A stretch of 64,000 nt of DNA. Source: Macropodus opercularis (taxonomy: Eukaryota > Chordata > Actinopteri > Anabantiformes > Osphronemidae). Below, in pieces: positions 38,094 through 47,909 of this stretch; position 1 is the stretch's first letter; every line of letters starts with the position of its first letter. The translations under genes and the position numbers were made by a program. Below the pieces are notes generated by a model, which was not told the DNA's origin, made no database searches, and was given only the letters and a program-made list of their open reading frames with translations. Where the stretch lies: assembly GCA_030770545.1 (NCBI GenBank), contig CM061096.1, positions 5,809,501 through 5,873,500 on the forward strand, given 5' to 3'.

Positions 38094-38463
38094 CACTCTC
38101 TCTACTTAAAGCTTTCCTTTGTGATAAAGCTTCTAGGTAGAGGTCACTCCATCCAACCATCTCTTAGTTACGCTAGAGATTTAGATGCTGGGGAACCGCC
38201 TCTATTTTCTTCCCCTTTCCTCCTTCTATCCACATAAATCCCACCATACTACTGCATGTGATTAACTCACTTTCTCTCTTCCTCTTGTTGCACCTTTTTA
38301 TAGGTTGAACTCACTGAACTGAGCTGCGTGTCTCCAGTTTAAGGTTGCTGGTCCACCTACCCTTCCTGTTTTTGTTTGCTGCCTGTTGTTGTTGTTGTTA
38401 GTGTTGTTAGTGTTTTGTGTTCAGTAAGGTTTGACATTATAAAGCACCCTGAGATGACTTCTG
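38094..38463 (+). repeat. Copy of an abundant teleost interspersed repeat, LINE-like 3' region
   Basis: The order of short motifs matches a repeat that I know from many fish genomes: CACTCTCTCTACTTAAAGC, TTTCCTTTGTGATAAAGCTT, ATCTCTTAGTTACGCT, GATGCTGGGG, CTACTGCATGTGATTAACTC, then a TTG-rich stretch and finally TATAAAGCACCCTGAGATGA. The last block is the usual ...AAAGCGCCTTGAGA-like end. The copy is diverged and shortened by internal deletion. I am unsure of its formal class (usually grouped with non-LTR elements). No coding capacity remains. Confidence 0.6.
38384..38402. repeat. TTG microsatellite within the fish repeat
   Basis: Five to six TTG units (TGTTGTTGTTGTTGTTAG), part of the low-complexity portion of the surrounding repeat. 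Confidence 0.75.
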
Positions 38464-39904
38464 GCACATCTGTGGGTAACTCCTGTAGTAAGTCATCTGA
38501 TATTTAACTTAGTTATTATCAGTTCATTCCTGCACTAATTGCAGTTTGTGCTATATTTATCCTTCAATGCATAAACTCTGCCACCCTGAAATGAGATTAA
38601 ATAGGTTATACAAGTAAATAGGTTAACGTATACAAGTGATGTAATATTTGTTATTGTTGACATATCACACAGATTACGTTTCGTTAGAAATTGTTTTTGC
38701 TCCGCTGGCAGCATTCGGAGGAACCTAAACCTGACACACTTTTTTGAATCAGACTTTTGTTTAGGACTTTCCCGTGAAATGAAATCTAGTTAAGATGTTC
38801 CTCGTGGCTGAGTACTGTTACCCATGAAGAACTGCATGAAGGCAACCAATACCAGAGGATCTTCTGTAAATACTGTAACTTGTTCTAGAGGTGGATATAA
38901 TAACCCATGTATTGCTTTTGTAATGATGACCACTTGGCTTTCTGTGCTGGAAAGTGGAACTGAGGTGGTGTCAGTAATAAACTGTATTTGTTGTTTCTGC
39001 AAAGCCTTAAATACCAAAGTGTGGGGAACCCACTGAACGGTGATTCCCTGCTCTAATGAGCTACAGTATCAGATGCTGGGTTACATTTGGGGTTAGTAGC
39101 AACAATTTTCACAAACCACTGCTTCCAAAAGATTTTTCACACACAACCTTTAAATATTCTAATAGTCTAGTCACAATTATTCACTGAAGAATAAAGCAGA
39201 GATTTGCAGGCCATGGTCATCCAAACGACTCATTTTATTCAGAACTGCTAGAATGAAATACGTGTACGATGAAAAACTGTGAGAGTCTTTACGTCTGCCC
39301 ATATCGTATGATGAACACTACTAGCGTTAGCTTCGATCCTGTGGCATGTCGTTTATTTACGATCTCTCCAGTTGTCAGGAAAAATTACTTTCAGCTTGTG
39401 TCTACAAAAGCTTTTGTTTAAAATGTTTGTCGAACTCCACACGTGCTGGTTGAGAGCCCACCGACGCTGCTCTTTATTATTGCTCCCATTTCAGACAGAA
39501 GGACATTAGTGGCACCTGTCACTCGTGCTGGACACAATCAGTGTTTCACTTCATCCTTTATGGTCCCGATCGAATAGCAACGAGTGAACATACTGGAGCA
39601 CAGACATTCTGTTTAGTTTTATACCCTGAGCTGTAAACATCTCATAGATTTATTTATGACTGGTTAGGTGATAATGTCAGACTCCTAAACATCCAAATAA
39701 GGCCCAAACCTGCGCAATGCAAAGGATTTTCCTAAAGCATGTGTTCTGCAGACAACATCTGAGGGAAGCATCAGAAAGGTCTGAGTGAAGAATCCATCCT
39801 GTCCTTTTTGACCAGTGAATGCTGGTTCTGCAGTTTCATACTCAGGACTCTGCTGGTACAAACTAGGGATAACCGCCTGACTCCATGTAATAGCGTTGCT
39901 AAGT

Positions 39905-39914
39905 GTTACGTAAC
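39905..39914. promoter_or_regulatory. Perfect PAR-bZIP (D-box) palindrome
   Basis: GTTACGTAAC is the full palindromic binding sequence for HLF, TEF, DBP and NFIL3. It lies about 3.4 kb upstream of the hlf start codon, so feedback by HLF or its relatives is conceivable. About one match to the looser RTTAYGTAAY consensus is expected by chance in this window and another lies at 31237-31246, so the evidence is weak. Confidence 0.25.
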
Positions 39915-40013
39915 GGGAATAGTTTTGTTGCAGATGCAGGATCATTTCAGCAGCAGGCTTAAAAGCCTTAGTGCCAGATTATTCCGGTAGAATTCATCAA
40001 GCTTATTCATTTC

Positions 40014-40040
40014 ATCCTCCTCCTCCTCCTCCTCCTCCTC
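40014..40040. repeat. TCC microsatellite
   Basis: About nine TCC units followed by a short pyrimidine stretch. Polypurine-polypyrimidine character could favour triplex DNA, but there is no evidence of use. Confidence 0.9.
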
Positions 40041-41149
40041 TTTCTGGTAGCCTGTTTCTCAGAAAGAGAAATCCTGGAGTCTGAAGTTTTTTGACCCATT
40101 TATAGCATCAGGTCAGACCCTGTGTATTATACTTCTCACAAACGATGCACTGATTTGGGGAAGGCCCAGTCTTGCTTCAACGTGACATGATGCCTCAGTA
40201 CAACAATTATTTATATAAATTAATCATTATCCAATAGTAATTTTCTATCTGTAGCTCATACTCCAATAAGCATCTTCCTATCACATAACACCATTAAGTA
40301 TTAATTTTCCATATATTGTTCATAATAACATATATAATACATGTCTTAAGCTGCATTTACAGCTTTGCCAAACTAAGCTGCCTTTTCTTCTCCCACAACT
40401 GTGCATCCACAGCCCCCACTGTGCCAACGCGAAATGACTCAGGGTCTGTGTGGCAATACTGTTGTGTGTCTAAATATAGCCTCAGCCTGCAGCCAGAACA
40501 TTTTGGAAAATGAATGGTTGGAAAAAAATACAATTAGGATTTAGGTAGAATTCCAGTCTTAGTATTTTGTCAAGTGGAAATATGACAAAATTCAGAAAAT
40601 AATGATGCGCTGTTTGAGAAAAGCACCAGAGTCAGAAAATTTCGAATGAACTTTATCCTCAGCGACACTAATAAATACATATGTCAGCTTGAGCAAATGA
40701 CTACAGATGCCTGACAAGGTTCGCCTGCTTCTTGTGAGTCTTTTAGTCACATAATTTCTTTAACATGTGCAAACTTCATAATAAAATTAGCATGTTGAGG
40801 AAATCTGAAAGTGGTCCTGAGAAGCAGATATTCTTTGGTGAACTGTGTAATCCCCTCTGCTTCCACACACAAGCCTTTGTAGGCCGCTGTCACAGTCTGA
40901 AAGAAATCACATTTTCTTAGAGCTGAGGTTCTTTGAATTAGTCTTTTTATGTGTCCTTGACTAACTCTGCTTTGATTCGGGGACTTGCTGCTGTGTTCAG
41001 CTGACCGCTTTCACACAACGCATGTTTTGTTTGGTTTATACGTCACAGTTTGCCTACACGGAATTTTCTCACAGTTAAGAGCATTTCTATTTTTATTTCA
41101 TGCACGTACTCTTAAAAAATAAAAATAAAAAAACACCAAGAGAGCAGCT

Positions 41150-41250
41150 ACAGGAGCGAACTTGTGAATGGGAAGGTTGTCGGTTCAATCCCGGGGCGAG
41201 CAGCATTAATTTACTGCCTCCAACGGGATGCGCAATCCCAGCCGCCTGAT
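41150..41250 (+). repeat. Possible tRNA-derived SINE remnant
   Basis: GGTTCAATCCC at 41182-41192 is an exact match to the RNA polymerase III box B consensus, within GGAAGGTTGTCGGTTCAATC followed by CCGGGGCGAG, a context common in tRNA-derived fish repeats. A clear box A is not visible upstream and the flanks do not fold as a tRNA, so it is not a tRNA gene. Extent is approximate. Confidence 0.35.
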
Positions 41251-42939
41251 GGCCCAGCAGGCCGGACTGTGGTTGCTCTCTGCAGCTTCCAGGTGTCGAA
41301 ACTAACCTGAATAACTGAAAAGGTAGAACTCTACCGTGAGTTGCAGTCTCTCATCAAGCATTTTAGTTTCTGTACGTAAAGAACACGGGTATGCACATAA
41401 ATAAGTCGAGTCTAACCCGCTGTGAGTGCAGCGTTAAATATACAGCAGTGTGCCTTGTGAAACCAATTGAGATGGTCCATAAATAGAAATAAAATTGGGC
41501 TCAGAAGGATGAAGTGGATATTAAAGGAATGGGAAATACCCACATAGAGCTCTAGCAAAATCTAATCTAATTTAGATGCTAACTTAAAAATAATACAAAT
41601 GTAAAATGGGGCAACAGTGTTTGCCGCTTGAGGCAAACGACAGGGCTTTGAACTGTTTGAAAAGACTGTCTTTGATTACATGAAAAATAAGATACGGGTG
41701 AAACTTTCACAGGCATAAGGGCAGTTTGGGATAAAAGGATTTGTGCCGCTCACTCCTGACCCATATCTCCACCACTAGCTCCTTCCATTTTGTTTTGTCA
41801 TATGTTTTTTTTTCCCCCTCAGCTTGTCTGTGTTTTAGATCTTTGTTCTGATCTTTGGTGCAAAAGAAATGACGCTAATAACACAGTGATCTTTTAAAGC
41901 TAATAAACGGGCAGATCACGACTCGGCCACCATTACACTAGAAAGCATACGTTTCCATGTGCCACAACGTGCATGGATAGAGTTGCGTTCCGACAACACC
42001 CATTGGCTGAAAGTAGGTCAAGTTCAGAGTTTCGTCATTCTTTGCTGTGGCACTGCAGATTGCTTCATCATTGCTCAGATTTACAGCTGGATATGGCAGG
42101 TCCGAGCAGCTATTCTGGTCACGCTACAGATATAAACTGTAATGTAGGTAAAGAATACAAACACTCACTTTGAAATGAGCCATACCCTGGTGTTTGGTGT
42201 AGATTTAGGCACATGTTGCTGCAGGAGAGACGAGACTCAGGGATCAGGGACCTAATCTGTCACAAAATGAAGCTGCTTTACTGATGAAGAATATAACATT
42301 TGTCTGACTTTCAGGACACACTTTGCATCCGAATGACTTACAGTTGGAAAACTACTATACTACTATGCCACCGCATGTTATAAAACATACAGACACAGTT
42401 AGTCAGTCATCAGTTAGTTAATGAACTGTCAGTAACTGGACAGTTACTGAGGAGCTGTTGATGATGATTTCTTTCAATGTATTGTTAGGGTTGACCAGAA
42501 TGTCCAAAATCTTTAATAAAGGCGATACATGACAAAAAAAGTAAACATCTGCTCATTTAAGAGGCTGAAATTAGAAAATGATATAAGTGCTATTATTTTA
42601 CTGTGTTAAAGGAAAGTTGTTTATTATTATTACTGGTTAGTCAACTAGTCTAGTCCTTTTATCTCTAAAATTAACAGTAGGTGGATGGGTTTTAAGTGGG
42701 TGCTACAGTGACAGCAGGCTTATTGTGTTAACCACAAAATAATATCAAATCAAAGGCTAAAGCAATTAGATAAGACTAATATTTTTTTAAGTCTGCGCTC
42801 TGGGCCTTTTTGGTCACATAAAATCCGTGTCAGAGATAAAAAAATAAAATAAAAATACATTCTTTCAGACGTTCCTTGAAGGCAGCATATTTCAAGCGGC
42901 CGCTCGCAACCGTGAAGCTGTTTTTTCCGGCGTGACCCA

Positions 42940-43268
42940 AAAGCGCCGCGGGAAGCGTCCCGCCCTCCCGCGGCTTTGACGTCACCGCCGTCCGCGTCCG
43001 CACATGGACGGAGAGGCAGCAGAAGCTCCGCCACAGCTCGGCTCCCTCCGCCCTCCTCCTCCAGCTATTTGCCAGCCAGCCTCGACAGACAGACAGCCAG
43101 CCGCCCGTCGCCCTGCTGCTGCGCGGTAGTTCCACTCTCCCTCCGAGCCGAGCCCCGGCGTTGTTCTTGCCCGTCTGCGAGCACCTCTCCGCGGAGCCGG
43201 CCAGCGAGCTAGCGGTTCGGAATCCAGTCTCTGCGAGCTTCGTTCTCCGGCTGCCCCTTCAGACGCAT
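42940..43268 (+). promoter_or_regulatory. hlf: hlf promoter and 5' leader
   Basis: A sharp GC-rich, CpG-dense island starts near 42900 and runs through the first exon. It contains a perfect CRE (TGACGTCA) at 42977-42984, 285 bp before the start codon, and no TATA box. If transcription starts near the CRE, the leader contains an upstream ORF at 43004-43129. Confidence 0.55.
43004..43129 (+). other. Upstream ORF in the putative hlf leader
   Basis: An ATG at 43004 opens a 41-codon frame (Ala/Pro/Arg-rich) ending in TAG at 43127, 139 bp before the hlf start. Its Kozak context is moderate (C at -3, G at +4). It would reduce translation of hlf only if transcription begins upstream of it, which is not established. 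The peptide shows no family features, so I treat it as regulatory at most. Confidence 0.3.
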
Positions 43269-46200
43269 ATGGAGAAAATGGCCAGACCTCTTCCAATAAA
43301 CGCGACGTTCCTGCCGCCGACGCACGGCGTGTTGAAGTCCCTGCTGGAAAATCCTCTGAAGCTGCCTTTCCACCACGATGAAGGTACGGAGAAAACAAAC
43401 AAACAAACAAACAAACAACCAGCACCAAGCGGACTTGCACGTACACCGGACTGGGCTTTCGCCTCCTCTCGGCGCAGCCAGCGCGCTTTACTTGTTCTTG
43501 TTATTCTGCTGACATGTCTTTAAGCGATAAAGCTGAACTGACACCTCTTAGCATTTATTCACCGATCGTGGTGGAAACGTAAACAATGGAATAAGTTGCT
43601 ATTTAAAGGCAGAGCTGGCGCTGGACGCGTCTGCTGAATGTTGGACCTGAACTTTCAGGTCAGGCAGACAGGTCGCTTTATTTTTGGGGCTGCTTATCTA
43701 GATGTTGGCTAAACGCAGGCGGTTTTGCGCGTGTTGTTCCCACTGCGCCGCATTTAGCCTGGTGCGACGTTTATAACCTTTAAACCCTCTTGCGTTCAAT
43801 GGGATTTATATTAGTGATACCGCAAGTCGCCAACAGGGGGCGCGCTGCGGGATCACGTAGTCCGCCTTCTGTCTTGAGATCTGTCTGTTCGGCAGTATTA
43901 TGTTCACAACTAATATTAATAAACACCGTATATAATAACACATGGTTTAATATATTCAGCTTATACTTGGAATGACACTTAAAGACTATAGAGGTGAATA
44001 GACTCTAGTCTTTGGTCAAAGCATTGAACACAAAACATCTATAAGCCTATAAGTATTTTTGTTACTGTTGGTTGAGAATATTTTTTTTGTGAAATGTGAA
44101 AAGTTTTAAAGTGACCCTTTTGATATGAGGCTTGCTTCCTGTTTATACTCGCGCGCTGAGCCATGATTCTCCTCTGCTCCAGAACAATGACATGACTGTG
44201 TGCAAACATTTGCAGGATTTGGGAAAGACAAGGAGAAAGAGAAGAAGTTGGACGACGAGAGCAGCGCGGCCAGCCACCCGCAGTCGGCCTTCCTGGGTCC
44301 GACCCTTTGGGACAAGACCTTGCCCTACGATGGAGACAACTTTCAGTTGGAGTACATGGACCTCGAGGAGTTCCTGTCAGAGAACGGCATCCCCGCCAAC
44401 ACAGCCCAGAGCGACCAGGCCCCGCAGACAGCGCAGCCACCACAGGCCCCTCTGCAGCAGGCCCCACCTCCCACCCCGCCCACTCCCTCCGTGGTGGACC
44501 TCAGCAGCCGTGCCACCACCTCCGTTCACACAGGCATGGCGCCTCAGACCTGCCTTCAAAGCCCCAGCACAGCAGGTAGGAAGCATATGCAGTGAGACCT
44601 GAAATCACACCTACGCACACGTAGCCTGACGCGCATAAACGCGCCTCCTCTGCGTCCGAGGAGGCTCCAGACTGAGCAAGTGTCAACTCCGAGCCTAGAT
44701 CTCGTTTAGCTCCTGCCACTAAGTCGCCCCTGCTTGGAGCTTTTGACCACTACTTTGGTGCACGCTGACTCACAGCAGCTCTGATTTACAGCGTGGAACT
44801 GAGATCCCACATCACACACGGGCACAAGCCCACAAATGCAGCACTGTGCCATTCATGAAGCTCTCAGTGGCAGAAACTGCACAGATGTGTACCAGTGTTT
44901 TCCGTCTTTTGTGCCCCGTGTTTCCACTGCAAGAGTTGGTTTCTGTGTTGATGTTCATTCGCAAGAATTCCCTGCAGGCTTAACTGATTACTAATTAAAG
45001 CTGTTCTGTTGATGAGAAATGTTTATTTTTTTGCAGTAATTAACTGATTTTTTTGGGGAGCTGTGTGCAGTAGGCGCCGCATAGTCATCAACATAGAAAA
45101 AGGTGCCATGAATCTAGAAGCTGATGATACAGGCCAGTTTATTTCATCTTAAATGTTTGTATTAAGTCCCACTGTTGAGGTGCTCAAACAGAAACATATT
45201 GTAATGAGCTGGCATTAAGTTCCCATTTAGACCAATGTGTTAAACTGTGTAGCAGAGTTTATTAAACAGCAGGCAAACATCACTTGAGGTTTAAATTCAC
45301 CAGACGCGAGAACAGTTTGAGTCATGCAACGGGACGGGCTCTGCTAGAAACGTAAACACAGCCAGCTCTCAGCAGGCCGAACCCAACCAGTGCGCCGAGT
45401 TAAAGGCAGGTTAACCTCCTGTGCAGATGTAGTATATTGATCCCAGTGATGTTTAAAGATGGATGGTAATTGGGGACGAATGACTATTGATTGCCGTCCT
45501 GTCGGTGTTCGTCTGATTTGGACTTGATTAACGGCCACTCTACCTGCTCATTTGTCTGCTTAATTGCGTAACACACACATACACACACACACACACACAG
45601 GAGCCTCACTAGTCCCACAATAATTATGTTTGTGCACAGTGTTGGCTTTTGGGGTCTTCAATGTTGTATGTTAATATTAGGAAGGAAAAAACATTGATGA
45701 GCTATTGTGTTTACATCACATGACATCTTGTGGTCTTGTTTTTGTGTATCATAGGGGCAGAGTGATAAGATTTCTGAATTAAAAAAAGGAAAGACAGGAA
45801 AATCTTTGTCTAAAACCTTTCGCTGTCTGGGTAGAGCTAAACGTAATAGGGACATCTGTGAAGTATAATCAGCTGTGTTCAGACCGTTGCATTGGTCCTC
45901 GGTGTGCGTTCGTCTCTGTTCTCAGCCCAAGTACTGATTCAATTCAAATTACACCTTCAGCCAAGGGCAGCTCAAATAAGCGAAGTGTTCTTGCTCCTCC
46001 CATTTTTATCGAGCATACATATCAGATTATGAGGAGTCAAATCCCCATCATGCAACTCGTACCACTCACCGGTAATGGCAGTGAATAGACACGCAAAAGA
46101 TAAATGTTCACAATTTCTGCAGTTAAGAATTGAACCTCACATCAGTTGCGCTTCATTCGACGCATTTTTGGGTTTCCAGCCAATGCAGAGTCAGGACTTT

Positions 46201-47872
46201 GAATTTGAACTTGCCTGGACTCTGAAGTGCGGTAGAACGTTGTTTACTTACCTTGTGTTGAGAAAAGCGCGTGATCTTCCTTTGAGCTCTAAGTACAATG
46301 ATGTGCAGAGTCGGCTAAGATCGTTTTAGCCTCCTTTACGTAGCGGCTCCCCTCGCACCTGCCAGCATTGTGAGGAATGCTCACAGTGATGTTGTTGTTG
46401 CACTGGTGTGTTCAATTTAAAATGATAGGAAGAAACACCTTTTCGTTCGAGAAGCCGTTATGAGTTTTATCAACAGCCAATTGATCAATATTCATGTCAT
46501 CTTTCTTGGGGACTTTGACAACGTGTCATAATTTTACAAAGTTGCTCTGCCATGCTGTGTTTACACGGATGACACCAGCCTACGAATGACTGTTCCTGAT
46601 GTGCAGGCTGAGTCCAATGTGACAACAGCAGTTAGAGACAAGCAGATACTCCACAAAGGGTGTGTGTGTGTGTGTGTGTCTGCATGTGTACGGCTCACTC
46701 TGCAGCCTGATCACATGTAACTGTGCAGAGGGAGAACTTGTGATCTTGTGCGCATGCATGTTTGCTCTGTTTGGGTTCGTCCTCGTTTCACATTACTTCT
46801 CATGTGAAGGCTGTGGTTTCCCGCAGCGTGCCGCGCCATGTGATGGACACATGCCGGCGCCGTGTGCAGCTCTGAGCTACAAACAGGAGCTTGTCACGGC
46901 ATGAACCTGCCTGTTTTCTCTTCTTGTCTCCCTTACGCGTCCCCTCCCTAACTCCCTCCTCCCTCACTCATTCACTCTCACTTTCACCCTCCCCTCTTCG
47001 CTCGTCTCTCCCTTTTTACACTCTCCACTTCCTGTCCAGTCTTCCTCTCCCTCCCTCGCTGGGCTCAGCTCCGAAACAGCCTGGAGTCGGAGCCAAGGCA
47101 CAGGCTGTACCCTGCAGAGCTCACATGGACTCGGGTGTGCTTCTGTCACGTGCACGCAATATTGTTCCAGCTCGCCGACTCGCGTCTCGTCCAACCAGCC
47201 ACTCCGCCACCACCACCCACAGCAACCACAATCTCTCCGTGCCTGCGAGCAGTACAGCAGGCCGCTGATAACATTGTTATCACATCCAACAACAAGTCGA
47301 ACAAGGGGCGTTTCAGGTGTTCGTTTGTTTAGGAGTGTGTCAGGGCCCTAACCAGTCGGTGAGGGAAGGCAGCTACGTAGGAGCAAACGGTTTGTTTTGG
47401 TTCCTTCCTGTGTGCTACTCAAGGAAAGCGCGACTTAGCCAGAAATATAATCGGGCAGATTTGAGGAACCTGCTCTTGAAGTTAATATTTAGTCGACATT
47501 TTAGTGTCTCATTAAACACAGTCGGACCACTAACCATTCGTGACGCATCGACGTCAGTCTTTCCATTTGCTGTAGCAACTAATTTCCTCTTGAATACCTC
47601 ATTACCTGCCCGTGGGCAAGATAAGCCAGCCTTGCATGGGTGGCCAGGAGGAATGAAGTCCAGTTGCCTTGAATGCCATGGAAGCATGAATACGTTCTGC
47701 AGCATCAGAGTAGGTTGTTAACCCTGTTATCGGTCTGGGGAGCAATAAAGCATAGGGTTGGTTGCTTTGTTTGTTTTTTCTTTTATTGTCAGATGACGAT
47801 AACAGCATCATATATTGGGAATGAAACAGCTGAGGTGACTGTTGATGGGGGGGGTTTAGTCAAAACAAGATA

Positions 47873-47909
<37 letters not shown>

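Larger units (their letters stand above)
25341..42900. other. Large gene-less interval between foxk2 and hlf
   Basis: About 17.6 kb in which I can support no protein-coding gene on either strand. Open frames reach roughly 100-200 codons at most, but are composed of microsatellite translations, proline/serine-rich reads or sequence without domain character. Known contents are simple repeats, a decayed L2-type LINE (34845-35134), a LINE-type 3' tail (35188-35234), another common fish repeat (38094-38463) and a possible tRNA-derived SINE (41150-41250). Parts such as 27950-28120 and 37210-37640 are rich in TAAT and ATTA homeodomain-type motifs and may be conserved regulatory DNA, possibly for hlf; that is a guess without an alignment. 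Confidence 0.6.

Noticed and set aside
41150..41250. A tRNA gene around the perfect box B
   Set aside because: No acceptor-stem pairing, anticodon arm or clear box A; at best a SINE remnant.
42982..43446. Long - strand frame opposite hlf exon 1
   Set aside because: A shadow of the GC-rich hlf first exon; Arg/Ala/Gly-rich and inconsistent with a separate gene.
46891..47268. Alternative first exon of hlf in intron 2
   Set aside because: The frame is Ser/Leu/Pro low-complexity, without a matching donor or a PAR-bZIP-like N-terminal motif.
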